Source of the DNA: Fennellomyces sp. T-0311
Taxonomy: Eukaryota > Mucoromycota > Mucoromycetes > Mucorales > Lichtheimiaceae
Assembly (NCBI GenBank): GCA_025266875.1
Contig: JALLLT010000009.1
Location: 124,001-188,000, forward strand
Length of the DNA: 64,000 nucleotides
Direction of reading: 5' to 3'
The notes beneath the pieces are model-generated. The model worked only from the letters and a program-made list of their open reading frames with translations, was not told the DNA's origin and searched no databases. Shown one piece after another: positions 12,093 through 24,421 of the stretch (the first letter of the stretch is position 1; the number at the start of each line of letters is the position of its first letter). Made by a program: the position numbers and the translations under genes.

Positions 12093-14063
12093 TTACATTA
12101 TAGTACAACGCTGTGATGAAGTATGCTGTTCTTCCTCTACTTTTGTTACCGGCACTGCAGGTATTACCACCGGTCTATTCAGCTTTTCCGCTGCCTCGAC
12201 ATGACCCTTTGACGCTGCCTTTCCAAAGTACTCCAGCGCCCGTGGATAGTCGATGACGACCCCAATTCCAGTTTCATAATATGTCCTTTGGAAAAGCATA
12301 TTTGTTATCCAAAGTCTTTCTACTACAGAATGCGGTGGCTTACCCTAATGTATACTCGGCATCTTTTAGCCCACGTTCTGCCGCGCGCTGACACCACCGA
12401 AACGCAGTATCAGGTTGCTGGGCAAGGTATCCGTGTATTCCTTTGGCATAAACTTTTGCCAGTTCCAACATGGCTAGATCGTAACCTTCCTCTGCTGCCT
12501 TAACAAAGTACTGGTACCCTTGCCAGGGGTCGCTCGGCTGTTTCAATAATCCATAGGTATATACTTGGCCCATGCGACACACTGCCTCCGCCAAGTTGAA
12601 CTGCACGGCCTGTTTCAAATAACGAAATGCTCGGGTATCATCCTTATCAACGGTATCACTATGGAGTTTATGAGAAATAAGCTTCTAATAGCACAGCTAC
12701 AAGGCTTACCTTGTTTTTATTTTGTGAGAGTAAATATGACTTAGCACCAGGGCTGCCTTCCCGCTTTCCAGTGATTTACCTTGCTCTGCAGCTTTCTCCA
12801 GCACTTGGATGCTACTCATGTTTTGACTCATAAGAACCATGGCCATTTTCTATATACAGATACTGTTAATGCGGTACCTTTGAGGTTAAATATAGTCCTT
12901 ACATAATTGGCCTCCGGATGACTATCAGCAGACCGGTAACAAGCAAGCGCCTTGTGCCAGTCGCCCTGCACTTCGGCCTGCGCGGCCAGAGCCAAATACG
13001 CAGGTGACCATCCGTTCTTGGCAGCTTTCTCGAAGCACCGGGTGGCTTTGGCTGTCTGACGAACGTCAAGATAATGCTGGCCTTGAAGAAACACTGCCTC
13101 CCAGACCTTCCTCTTGGCCAGTCGAGCAATCCAATATGCACCTTCTTCCATCAACCGTTTGCGCGTAGTGGATGACTCTTCGTAAAGATTGGCAACGCCA
13201 AGCAGATATTTGGCATAGGCCATCTGTACTTTTTTGTCACGTGTTTTGATGGCCATCCGTCGATACGTCTTGATTGCATCCTTGTTGTGCGTCAGACTGT
13301 AACTTGCGACAATACATGTGAATCGTGGGTGCTCCGTTTCTTCACTGACTTGGGTTATTGTCAGAGGTGCTGATACTACTGGGGCGTTATTTACAGCATA
13401 TGCTTCTTTTGGCTGCTCCACTGGCGGTGCGGGGGGAGGTTTTGGTGCAGCAGGTCCTGGAGCTGCTGCCGGCGGAGCTGTCGGAAGGGCTTGCTCTCCG
13501 TCGTTATCGCGAAGACAGAGTGACACCATTGATCCCCATGGCGAAGGAATCTTGGAAATTGTCTGCTGACATGGAGTTGCTGGTGATGCCGTCGACGGTG
13601 AAAGGCAAGTAGTAGTAGTGGTCGAGACAACGAGATCGTCGGGTGTGTTGGGCGTCTGGAAAAGCTTGCCATTATTGGTGGTCGGTTCAGGATCAAACGG
13701 CTTCTGGGTCACCGTTTCCTCCATTTTGGTGCTCTCACAGTCTATCGAATGGTCTTCTGGGAACGTAAATCCTTCTGTGATCAGATATTTGGTTTCGGTC
13801 GTGTTGATCGGCTCGCTAAAGTTATGACGCTTCGACTGTACTGGAGGCATGATTAAGCTTGAATAAGGCGATGGGCCTGGGCATGGTCCTTAGTTTTATC
13901 GTCAATTTCTTATAAGCTTATGTCTACCTGCTGCCATGGACGGAGGCGGTAGTCCGATCGAGCCACAATAAGAAAATGCTGGCTCATACACAGGAATCTG
14001 GGGCAACGGCTTGGTTGTGCGTCGCTGTGGCTGCTGCTGATAATACGACATGTAGATTGTCAT
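12093..14063 (-). CDS. Sel1-repeat protein with CaaX box, Chs4/Skt5-like chitin synthase activator
   Basis: Tandem Sel1-like (TPR-type) repeats, e.g. LQKAV/YGLL..AEEGYDLAMLELAKVYAKG and YYETGIGVVIDYPRALEYFGKAA, fill the C-terminal half. The protein ends in CTIM followed by TAA, a canonical farnesylation CaaX box. Chs4/Skt5 proteins share this design (disordered N-terminus, Sel1 repeats, prenylated tail) and bring chitin synthase to the plasma membrane at growth sites. The N-terminal half is Pro/Thr/Ala-rich with a polyproline-like segment. A first exon at 14063-13928 joins by a 39-nt GT-AG intron, in frame, to the exon starting at 13888. It adds MTIYMSYYQQQPQRR and further residues, so translation can start at 14063 or at the second Met (14051) rather than at 13850. 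Three more introns lie at about 12850-12900, 12660-12715 and 12285-12345. The 3' end converges with the acetyltransferase gene. Confidence 0.85.
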
Positions 14064-17000
14064 CGCCTACGCTTTTTATGAAAGAGAAGAGGAAAGATAT
14101 AAACACGCTTTGACATAGACAACAAAAAAGGGTGCAATAAAAATGTTTTGTTGTTTTGGGTGCCAGTTACCATGTTTGGGCGGAACACTGTTGTTGTTTC
14201 TGCGTCTGCATTTGGTACTACTGTCATAAGCTCTTTCTCATCATTGGCCTTGAGGCTCTTAGATCGTGCGATCTTTGTCGTTTTTTCCTTTCAGAACCAT
14301 GCGGTGTCTCGGCAGCTTTACCGATCCCTCCACTATTTAACCTGATGTAGTACAAGACGCAAATCGTCGAACAGTATAGGGATATAGGATCTTGTAGGTA
14401 CCAGCATTTTCGAGGGATCCATGGTAACATAAGATTGGTATTCTACTCTATTTGGATATACCTGCGCGGCGAGCGTGTCTTCCAGGACACGCACCTTCAT
14501 TTATATATGACTTATATCTAATAACCGTACAGATTGTGACTTGTGCAACGTCATCGATCACTACCGTGCGCAACTATTTCTTTATCTGGTATTATCATTC
14601 GCCAATGGATCTATGTTGTATTTTATGCAGAAGCCCACGTTTAACAGCACAACAGATTTTGCTTAATCGTATCCGCACTGTAGATATAGTCACTGAAGAA
14701 GGTAATTTTCTCAACCACGACGTTTAATCGTTTTGTAGTCACCACGAGCCTGCTCGGTGCTCGAGCCATAACTACAACGGAAATACGGGGTGCAAAATAG
14801 TAATGAAGGAAAAACAATGGTGCGTGATGAAGGAAGAGACTCTATTTGTTTATTGCCATGACAGTGCCCAGGAAATTAAAGATACCTGGTCAACCGGTTT
14901 CCTTTTCTCAGAAGTACAGAAATCCATAGCTACCGAGGCAAAGAAGCAGTACCCAAAACGCATTGCTCGCGACGATTCTGGTGCACGTGTGGATCGTTGA
15001 AACACAGGGGTTGATCACGCTACTTCAACAGCTTTTGAAATTAAAAGTACAGCATAGCCTTCGACAATAATACTACGCGCACTCGTAATGTTTTGTTTGA
15101 GGTATACATCACTCATGAGGCAAAAGTACACTTTTAAATAATTGTCAAAGGCAAGAACCAGTTACTCTCTTCTTTGCTATTAGAAATATGGAATCATATT
15201 TTTAGCGATCTATGTTTTTCTAACGTATACAATACGCGGATGGCTGTCGACCATCACGCACGGCACTGCTTCAATTGCCCCACATATGAACTACAATCGA
15301 TAGTGATGGTGGTGTTTGCATGCAAATGGGCGCGTTGCGTTTGGAAGACTACTCTCACATGGACTCAAAGGCAACACGTGGAGTGGTCCTTGCTATGCAT
15401 CATAACAAGTTGATGGTTAAGACATTCGGTATTTCTGAAAAGCTGCTGTGCAATCTATTAAAGAAAAGTGTTTGTTGTGAGAATGTGTAAGGAGTTGCTG
15501 ATGATATTTTCATATCCACATCCACGCCAACGTATGATCTCCAAAATAGTTCGACCGATCCGTTCGCTTTAGTCCTCAAATAGCGTATCTTCACATCCTC
15601 CAGCACTACGAGTCAGATCTGCATCATGTCATCTTCATCGATACGGTTATACGTTACTTTCCACAGTTACGCAGGTTCAATTACGGAAACTACAAGTTAA
15701 TCGAATCAGCCGCGGACTATCTGGGCCCACCACAACCAGAACCATTCGAACAAGCGGGATGCTTGATCGGCTCGGCCGCAATCAGCACCAGAACTTGGCT
15801 GATGCACACACCTTCATGGGAGGCTTCTGGATTCATTCTTACCTCGCCTACCATTGCAAATAATTTCGATGAGTAAAAGTGGTTACAGCAGTTAAAAAGC
15901 TTATGTTTGACCACTTCAAGAAATTATTCACCAAAAATGATTTGCAGTGATACACAAACTACTGTATTTCAGCATTATTGACCAGGACTTTATAAATAGG
16001 AAACTATCAATACGAGCTATACAGCATTTCATACCCGAACTCAAATAGGTCCACACCACAGCATTTTCTATACTCTATAAAAACCGGAACGTGGAAATGT
16101 GCGCAATGATGAACACAGCCTACAGGCGCTTGTTCTCAAAGTGAAGTTTGACGTGCCAAATGTTTTCGGTCGATTGAGACGTATATTTTCCATTTGTCAG
16201 CGGTACACTTGACATACCTACTCTTCATCCAAGATACTGTCAAATACTACACTCGGTAGGTTTGTAAAATGTAACATTCCCTCGACTGCGACAGCTCATT
16301 TTCCGTGACAAGAGCGATGAGGTTGACGCATTGCCCTCGGACCAAGTAGTGATGCGGTGCCATTATTCTCTGTCTTCTTCTCCAAAGATATATGTTTATT
16401 ACCAGAAGCATCACATCTACGAGCGGGGTCGAGCACTGCATGAAGCAAAGCGATGTAAATATGAATTAATATGAGTAGCGTGACACCGAGTTGTGCTGTC
16501 TCGGAACAGTATCGGAATTTGCCGACTTTGGCATTGCTCGGAAATGAAGCGCATTTGTTACTGCTTTGCTGTGCGTATGCCTTGAAGACTTGATTGACTT
16601 TGGGTTTCATTTTTTCCGACCCTGCTACGTGGTTTACTCTTCGCAGCCAATCAGCTGCGTCACAGCATCTGTTCAGACGTTACCTAAACAGGAATAGACC
16701 ATAGCTTTCAAGAAGCCACATATCATTGAAAGGTAATGCTGTTTTCGCTGTATGCGTGATGGCTCAAAGGATCACTGGACACCGTCTAATAAAATTTCTA
16801 ATTTTACAGTCCACGTTCGAAAAATGTTAACCAGTATCCCCATGTTGTCAAAGGGCAAGCCAAATATTTGCGGTTGACTGTGTTTGAGAGTATATGATGC
16901 AATTCTAATTTTGGAGCCAGACAATGGGCAATGTACATTGCAACTTCTGGTATGCTTTGTTTCTTGGTAACCATAAACAATTACGCAGGTAGTAGGCACC

Positions 17001-17517
17001 TTCAGGCGTCCATTTGTCGCTGTCTAGTTTGCAAGCATCACTACAATTACACCGTACTCGGCTGTCTACATTTCCCGATAGAATATACTATAAAGAAGCC
17101 AGCTATGAACCCCACCATGCTCTTCCTGGATGGTTTCGGATCACATGCCCTTTTTGAGAGTTTTGAATAGCTGGGAACATTGCGTATGTATATAGATGGT
17201 ATGGGTGAATGCGGCTATTGCTAAGCACAAGAACACATGCCAATCTGCTTCAATATGGATGAATTATGAACCGGGTGGTGATCAGTAGAGTCGCTATTCG
17301 GAAGACCCCAGGCATATAGCGACAACCTGCTGCTAAGTGGTGCTAGAAGAGCAGAAACAGGTCTAATAATACTAAATGTGACACCTGGAATTAGACCATG
17401 GATTTAGCAGGTGGCACCCATGGTCCGAAAGCGGAGACACCGGCTCGGATGTAATGAATGTCCGGTGATGCTGCTTGAATTTCGCAGTTACGTTTTCCTT
17501 TTGTTTAACCATTTGAA
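14064..17517. other. Long spacer without a confident gene
   Basis: Apart from the coding-like fragment at 15550-15876 I see no supportable gene. Short ORFs (14452-14727, 14803-15000 on +, others on -) lack recognisable motifs. Low-complexity A/T stretches dominate. Confidence 0.4.
15550..15876 (+). pseudogene. Unidentified coding-like fragment without start codon
   Basis: An open frame of 108 codons starts right after a TAG and ends at TAA (15874-15876). The peptide has protein-like composition (for example AYLHILQHYESDLHHVIFID, then IESAADYLGPPQPEPFEQAG, then SWEASGFILTSP). There is no Met at its head and I could not splice it to an upstream exon. I do not recognise the family. It is either the last exon of an undetected gene or a remnant of one. 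The call as coding is inference from composition and length. Confidence 0.35.
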
Positions 17518-18640
17518 ATGGCAGACGATCGAACCCCCCTCTTGGCTTCATCACCAGGCGAAGAGCAACAGCAGCACATTCACAGCTATGTCACCACAAT
17601 CGAAAACCAACAGGACGACGTCATTCAGAAGACGGTGACCAGCAAAGTACAGACAACTTGGCGGTCATGGCGAAGTGATTCCTACGTACGGTCGATTGTT
17701 ATGCTCGCGGTGTTCTTTATCGTATTTACCGGCCTAGAAATTGCGCTATTGAAGCTGAATTTGCCGGCAGTGGGCCCGTACGTTTGCTCAATGGGTAGTT
17801 CTTTACTGCTTTTTCTCCAACTGACTGGTTTTCCTGCAGAGAGGATGAGGACGCATTGAAGTTTCCGCAGAACCTGAAAGAGCTGCGACGACTCAACGAA
17901 ATCCTGTCCAAGTACATTGACAACCACTTTATCAACGTCTACGTCACATACTTTGCAACGTACATCTAGTAAGTGCTGGGGCGGCAAGCGCGCAAAGAGA
18001 TGCTCACGGTGATATAAAAAGCCTCCAGAGTTTTTCGGTGCCAGGCTCCATGTGGCTATCTATCCTGGGCGGTGCTCTATTTAACTTTTGGCTGACGCTG
18101 TTTACTGTTTCCATCGTATGTAACCATGAGGTTTATGCAAAAGATCTGGGCTAACGATGAATGTGTTGCTGTGCAGTGCTCGGCGCTGGGATCGACGGTG
18201 GCGTATCTTATATCGGGCAGCTTGGGCTCGGTGGCGGTGGTGCGGCTGATTGGCGACCGAATCGCTAAATGGAACGAACAGCTTGTGAACCACAAACAGC
18301 ACATGCTCAATTACATGATAGTTCTGCGCATTGCACCGCTTCCGCCCAATTGGACCATTAATTTGGGGGCGCCCCATCTTGAAGTTCCGCTCGGGGCCTT
18401 CTTTTGGGGGACGTTCATTGGTGAGTTGGCTGCCGCGAAAACGCCGGGCGGTACTGATTATTTTATACATTAGGGGTCGCACCTCCTTCGTTCATCCACG
18501 TGCAAGCCGGTGCGGCGCTAGACCGCTTATCATCATCTGACGAGCTGAAGCTCGTGACGCCCACCAACGTTGCATGTCTGGTTGCAGTGGCCATCGTGGC
18601 TCTTATTCCAGTCTTTGTAAGACGGCATTACAAAATATAA
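17518..18640 (+). CDS. TMEM41-like VTT/SNARE-associated (DedA-family) membrane protein
   Basis: Multi-pass membrane protein of the VTT (VMP1/TMEM41/Tvp38, DedA) superfamily, whose members act as lipid scramblases or membrane-organising proteins at the ER/Golgi. Five exons join in frame: 17518-17777, 17840-17968, 18022-18115, 18177-18420 and 18474-18640. The N-terminus is cytosolic and acidic. The first membrane segment is in IVMLAVFFIVFTGLEIALL. The family core appears as PGSMWLSILGGALFNFW, LGSTVAYLISG and the re-entrant motif LRIAPLPPNW..NLGAPHLEVPLGAFFWGTFIG followed by PPSFIHVQAG. A last hydrophobic helix precedes the basic end RRHYKI. TMEM41A/B-like is favoured over Tvp38 by the P-x-P-P-N-W and FIHVQAG blocks. 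Confidence 0.88.
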
Positions 18641-18728
18641 TAATAAATGAGAGTGCATGCGTGTGTATAGAATGTTCTGCGTATCGCTACATAAGGTGTA
18701 TCTATGATGATGACGGGGCGGAGGGGGC

Positions 18729-20159
18729 TTACACGGACGGGGAGGCGGAAGGGGACGCAGCTTGGCCAGCCGCTATGTTCTTCTTGTTCTTGAGCATGTT
18801 GCTGATATAGAACTCACCAGCCTTATAGCTGGATCGGACAAGCGGCCCACTGGCAACATACTTGAAGCCCAGCTCGTTGCCCTTCGTCTCCCAATGCTTG
18901 AACTTTTCTGGCGTGACGTATTCGTGTACCTTCATGTGTCGCTTTGTGGGCCGCATGTATTGGCCGAGCGTGACAACATCGACATCCGCCTTGCGCAGTT
19001 CTTCCAGTGCATGGAGCACCTCCTCGTCTGTCTCGCCGCATCCCAGCATGATCGACGACTTTGTGAGCAGGCCGGGCTGGACCTGCTTGGCGTGCTTCAA
19101 CACGCTGAGTGACTGGCGGAACCCAGCACGACGATCGCGAACAAACGGCGTCAAGGCCTCGACGGTCTCAATGTTGTGTGCATATACATCCAGTCCAGAC
19201 TTCGCTACTGTTTCGACGCAATCCAGCGATCCACCAAAGTCGCCGGTAAGACACTCCACCAAAATATGCGGTGCTCTGCGAATGGACCAATAAGCAACCG
19301 AGAACGCCCTCCCCCATAGACGGCTTCATCCACAAACTTACTTCGCCTTAATCTTGCTGATGGTCTCTGCGAAATGGCTGGACCCGCCGTCTGCCAGGTC
19401 GTCTCGGTCGACGCTTGTGAGCACGACATAATCAAGGCCCCATCGCCGGATAGCCTCGGAGGTATGTTCGGGCTCATGCGGATCTAATGCTTGGGGCTTG
19501 CGGTTGGTCTTGACGGAGCAGAAGCGACAGCCGCGCGTGCACTCGTCGCCCATAAGCATGATGGTTGCCGTCGCCGTTTGATGCTCGCCGCCTCCCCAAC
19601 AATCGCTGATGTTTGGACACCGGGCCTCTTCGCAAACGGTGTGCAGCTTCAGACCACGCAGATCCTTTTTGATACGAGAAAAGTTTTGTCCCGCAGGAAT
19701 CTCCGTCTTTAGCCATTCTGGCAGCCGGGGCTGCTTCCTACACAACCTTGCATTTAATATTCCCATTGCACCCAGTGGACATCGCCCAAATTCTTACAGC
19801 TTGGTGGTCTTGACCTTCTTGCCCGCTTCGACAACCGTCTCTTTCAGCTCGAGTGCTTCCTGTGGCGTCAGCTTGCCGCTGTATCCCGGGTTGACAAACT
19901 CGTCTAGCCCAGCCTGAGCGTCTTCGGCCGCAAGACGCTCCCGAAGCTTGGATAGTTTCGACTTTGACGATTGCGACGAGTTTGGTGGTGAAGGTGCATC
20001 AGACACCGCCGTTGCATGGTTCCGCAATTGCTGGAACTAGTTGTTGCAGAGAGCATGAGTTAGCATGTGGATATGGAGCTGGAAGCTGGACGAGCATACC
20101 AGAGCTGGAGCGCTGCGAGCCAAGGGCGAACGGGTGTACACTTGAGGGACTTTGAGCAT
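18729..20159 (-). CDS. LIP5: Lipoyl synthase, mitochondrial
   Basis: Radical-SAM enzyme that inserts two sulfurs into protein-bound octanoyl groups to make lipoyl cofactors of pyruvate and 2-oxoglutarate dehydrogenases and the glycine cleavage system. Four exons on the minus strand: about 20159-20100 ([20 protein letters not shown], a plausible mitochondrial presequence), about 20038-19796, 19738 to about 19341, and about 19276-18729. Motifs: auxiliary cluster C-x4-C-x5-C in [12 protein letters not shown], radical-SAM cluster C-x3-C-x2-C in [44 protein letters not shown], and the C-terminal RSSYKAGE whose Ser ligates the auxiliary cluster. The length matches fungal Lip5. The C-terminal tail is Ala/Ser/Pro-rich. 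It converges tail-to-tail with the TMEM41-like gene. Confidence 0.95.
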
Positions 20160-20483
20160 CTTTTTTTCTGAGAAAGAACGGATTCGACCGGCGGGAAATC
20201 CTAGGAAGCCCCACAATTCAGGCAAGTCCCAGTCACACCCACTCCACCGTGTCAGTTCCACCGTGTCAGAAAAAGTTTCCTTACAAAAACTGGCTGAAGA
20301 ACCAATTGTACACCTTCGGCCGTTTTCACCCGTTGCTATCACGGCTGTACCGTGTATAGCACTGCCATGGTATATCATGCCCACTTTGCGACGGTGGATC
20401 GGCGCATTCCGCCCCCGCCTGCTTTGTACACTTGATTTATTTCCACATCCGTTGAGCTACATGGGATATCAAGCTATGACGAG

Positions 20484-21540
20484 CTAAAGATACAGCCGAT
20501 TCGCAGACCCGGGATGGTCAGCCTTCAACACGGCCTCGATGTCTGCCGCATTGGACGCCGCGCTGTCAACGCCGATTTTCCTTAATGCAGGAACATATGC
20601 GTCGACGGTCTCCAGCGTGACAATTGGTCGTCCGAGATAGTACTCTTGCATTGTAACCAGTGTGTAACAGGCGATGCTCCGCACCTCGCACTGCGTTGGT
20701 CCGTTATTACATCGCTAATTCACGCGGGGCAGAACGACTTACCAGTGTCATGAATGCAGCGGAAAGTCCTTTGAGCATGTTGGGGGCTTCAAGCGCCTCC
20801 AGTTGGCTCACCTAATCAATAGCACGCGGTTTACTTATGCAAGAAAAACAAGGAAATGCAACAAACTTACTGGTTGTGCTGCGCTTGAGTAGAGTATCCG
20901 GGTGCAGGGCGGGAGAAGATTCTCGCGGTCGCCAGTGTGCATATACTCAGCGCTTGGAAGACCATCCAGCACAACAACACTATGTGATTCAGTTAGCATA
21001 TGATCTGCCTTTTCTTCTACTGCCGAGGCAACCTTTTCAATCTCTCGGAAACCAAGTTCAACACCGGCTTCACAATAGCATATGCCTGCTCGTCATCGAT
21101 GGCTTCATCGAATGGCAGACCGAGAATGTCCTGGCCCAAAAGAAGGATTGGGAACTTCTTCGCATCTTTATCCTCGCTCTGCAATGTGCAACGTAAGCAA
21201 AACCTCCGCATAAAAATTACGCGTCCTTGTTACCTTGATAGAGAGAGAGCCTGCAGCAACCCCACTTTTCTTCAAAGCTTTGAGGTATACGCTGCCTGGA
21301 CCCTTCAGACCAACAACCAACGTGCATTTCTCAGCGGGAATCGGTGTGGTCAGCCCAATGTCAACTGTTACTGATTTGCTGGAAGCGGCTTCCGCTTCCG
21401 AATCGCTTTCGTCATCGTCGAAGGCGTAGCGCACTGGTGCTGAAGGCAAGCTCGATTCAAAGTAGTCCTTGATATAGCGCGTTAAAGACGTGAGATCTCG
21501 AGGACATTGGTCTAACCTACCATGCTGAACGGTCAAAGTT
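20484..21540 (-). CDS. Proteasome assembly chaperone 1 (PSMG1/PAC1-like)
   Basis: Minus-strand multi-exon gene. The C-terminal part (LEALEAPNMLKGLSAAFMTL, then IACYTLVTMQEYYLGRPIVT LETVDAYVPAL, ending NRLYL) follows the PSMG1 C-terminal pattern (E-x-P-N-hydrophobic, LPAA-like helix, then a strand-helix ending in a hydrophobic-Tyr tail). The middle exon has HSVVVLDGLPSAEYM..GDRENLLPPCTRIL. PAC1 pairs with PAC2 to assemble the 20S alpha ring in the cytosol. The N-terminal exon starts near 21540 and is acidic (DDDESDSEAEA). The exact start is uncertain: either the Met at 21536 or a one-codon first exon followed by an intron. The frame must change by one near 21070-21110. A 35-nt GT-AG intron there would do it, comparable to the 39-nt intron in the Chs4-like gene. 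Confidence 0.72.
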
Positions 21541-22865
21541 ATTTGGTTTCGGTTGCAAATGAAAATGATAGACTTTTATTAGGCTCAGCTAACACAGCTA
21601 GGGGCCGCCCACTTCCAAACCACACGCAAAACCCAAAAACACGAACCAGTGGAATTTATTATAAAATTCCTATCAAATTGGTAATCTCAATGCAGGCCGA
21701 CGATGGTTACGGCGGCTGTTTGTTGCCATGTACATCGCTCCGATGTTTCTTAGGTTTCTGCATGCGTTGCGATCTCGGTCAATCACCACCCTTTGGCCAA
21801 GGTTGGTACGAGCTTTGAGTGACCAAACAGTTTGTTGTCGTACATCGAATTACGGCATTGGCTCAGGGTCGTTACATCTTATGTATGACACCATTTTCAC
21901 TTATGACCTCGCCGGTTCGCCGTGGTTCGTTGCCTTATCCGTATTTGCCTAGTAACAATACATGTTAAATATCTTGGATGCAGTGTTGATAATGTCCTGA
22001 GATACTTACAGATGTGCAATGCAGGGTCGTGCTTGTACCCCTGTATTTCTTAGGATGTTTTGGCACATCGGTGTACTTGACTGATCATGCATTCATTTGT
22101 TAAGGTAACCAGACAATGTCTCGTAACGTTGAGAATTGTTTTCTAAGTAAATCACTTGTTAATCGGAAACGTTAAATACTGTTGCCACTTCTACCTACCA
22201 AGTCCGTCAAAGGCACATATCCAGGTATACGAGACATTTGCGATGCTCCCAAAATGCGATCGTTAGATCGTTGTTTCTGGCCCATCCACCGAATGCTGTG
22301 GCAAATTCCCACCTCCATTGGTTCTACCTCTTTCGACTGCGATACGTGGTTATGTTGATAAAATGGATCTTCATCCCTTAAAATGATACTACTTTGCTTT
22401 GATCACATCCAACGCCTCCGTCGTATCTTACTAGTTTGATTGGCGGAATTATTCCAAGGATCCCGTAACCAGGTCGTTGTAGAAACTGCCCAATATATTG
22501 ACAAATCATTCCATACTAAAGATCTATACTTAGTTGATTTATATTTATTTGCAATACATAGTTTTGATAGAATTAAACTACATCTATAACAATATTCTCA
22601 TTTAGATATATGGTTCATTGCAAAAATGCATATGTTTTGCATTCGGGCACTTGGTCAGGCCAGTGGCCCAATAGGCGAGCCGCTATATAAGACCATGCCT
22701 GTTCGGGCACCCACCTTCACGCTGCTTCCTTTGCCTGATGCCTGTAAATGCCAAGCCAAAACGGGCAGTCCACAAGCCTGCCCACCTATATTTGGAGCCC
22801 TAAAAGCAGCTATGACAAGATCACAAGTTGCCTTTATGATGATGCAAAAACGAATTTTTCATAGT
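21541..22865. other. Intergenic, AT-rich, no gene seen
   Basis: 1.3 kb between PSMG1 and the repeat region. Only short ORFs without motifs. It probably contains the PSMG1 promoter near 21550-21700. Confidence 0.4.
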
Positions 22866-22935
22866 AGCTTTTGATCTGATAAACATCTGCTCTTGTAATT
22901 AGCTATGGGATTGGCTGCTACGTAGTGCAAAAGCT
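22866..22935. repeat. 70-bp MITE-like unit, copy 1
   Basis: A 70-bp unit bounded by the 8-bp inverted repeat AGCTTTTG...CAAAAGCT. A similar 70-bp copy lies at 32625-32694. Each copy abuts a copy of repeat C. Too small to encode anything. Confidence 0.55.
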
Positions 22936-22937
22936 AT

Positions 22938-23690
22938 TGTCGTGTCACTTTTTGGCAGATAGATCCATAGCCAATAACAGAAAAGAGGTTTGAGAGAGAA
23001 GTAGATTGATGGCGTTTATTGCTTTTGTCTATGGGGATATTTATATGTTCTGACTAATAAAGAGCTATCTCTAATAATGCATGTAATGACTATGATGTGA
23101 GTAATGTGGACAGCAAGGTGAATGTATGTGAGTCATACTGCGGTCCAAAGGAGATGGACGCGTTGTGAGTAATATTCGTGCAACAGCGCGTTACTGTGCA
23201 ACGAAGAGATATCATGAACGACTTGTCCAAAAAGTGAAATGCAAGGATGTCGTATTTCCGACATACACCACCATATATTGTTACATGCTTTTCATTAGTC
23301 CTTGTTTATACCCTGTCATTATGGCATCAACAACCGTACAATTATCGATTGCCCTATTTGCTCTTATGTGTAATCTTGATCCAGCTTTACCGACCGTGTA
23401 AGGCAAATCCGTTAACTTGGTCTCAGATCTTCGGCCTCTTCAACAATATGGTAAGACCATATGAGACTCGGTAATACCATGCATATTTGGGACTATTACA
23501 CAAAGCATTCGTCTTCTCCGTCCAGATTCATCATCAATATAAATAGAAAGTAACTTTCTTCAATAAAGCATAAATCTGATTCTGGTCTCGTCATTCGAAA
23601 TCTTTTCTCGTTAAACGATACCACAAACGAAGCCTGCCAGAGTGGCTATGACGATATCCCGTTGTCACGTTGTGCTGTATATTTCGTCCG
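22938..23690 (+). repeat. Repeat C, copy 1, interrupted by LTR-B1
   Basis: Starts TGTCGTGTCACTTTTTGG and aligns, in inverted orientation, with 32711-33019. The alignment stops at 23247, where LTR-B1 is inserted, and resumes at 23626 (GAAGCCTGCCAGAGTGGCTA). An LTR-like or non-autonomous DNA repeat. I cannot name the family. Confidence 0.55.
23248..23625 (+). repeat. Solo LTR, family B, copy 1 (378 bp)
   Basis: Begins TGTCGTATTTCCGACATACA and ends GATACCACA, flanked by imperfect 5-bp duplications AAGGA (23243-23247) and AACGA (23626-23630). TATAAATA and AATAAA-like signals sit near its 3' end. It matches the two halves of LTR-B2. It is inserted into repeat C. Confidence 0.7.
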
Positions 23691-24421
23691 GCATCGGCAA
23701 CTCTATAACTGGACCCTTCTAATACGTTCCTTTTTGTTCGATCCAATTGATATATAATATTACTAGTTCATTCAGCTGTTGGTGTTAATTATCATTAGCT
23801 CGTATTTCCCTCGTGTTCCGCCCTATGAAAACCTTCTCATAGACTATTCTCTAGCCCAATTTCCCTTTTGTTTACCATTGTATCATATCTACGTCAAGCC
23901 TTCTATCTGATCCGAGCTGTGCTTCCGTTCATTAATTAATTCTTAAAAGTATAAATAGTCGCGCCCTATCAATCAGAAGCCGTACCAAAAAGCAACAGAC
24001 AAACCAAAGGAAGCTAATATCAACTTAAACCTTACACGTGACACCGTCTCCAAATTGATGTACGTCCTTGTACATACTAACACTAAACATATGTAAGGCC
24101 AGGGCTCATACAGCCATCTTTCAGGCAAGAGAGGCATCCTTTCAGCCCAAACAGGTACCACAGGAACAAGTGTAATATTTTTCAATCAAGATCAGATGTT
24201 AAAGTGCAAAACCGAATTAAAGATGCTTTTGTTAATGACAAACTACTCAGATATTTATATTGTTGAAGTGGTTGAGATGAACGCTTCTTGGCGATGTTTC
24301 TGATACATGTTTAGATGGCGATATAAGGAGAGCGTCCTGTTAAGTAACTTATCCATATTCCGGGTAAACTCGAGAAGTCCTTCGATGACTTAATCGAGTT
24401 CAAAATGGTTTCTAACAGATG

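Noticed and set aside
13318..13612. Plus-strand Gly/Ala-rich ORFs
   Set aside because: Shadow of the Pro/Ala-rich region of the Chs4-like gene on the other strand.
18762..19293. Plus-strand ORFs over lipoyl synthase
   Set aside because: Antisense shadows of strongly conserved coding sequence; no own motifs.
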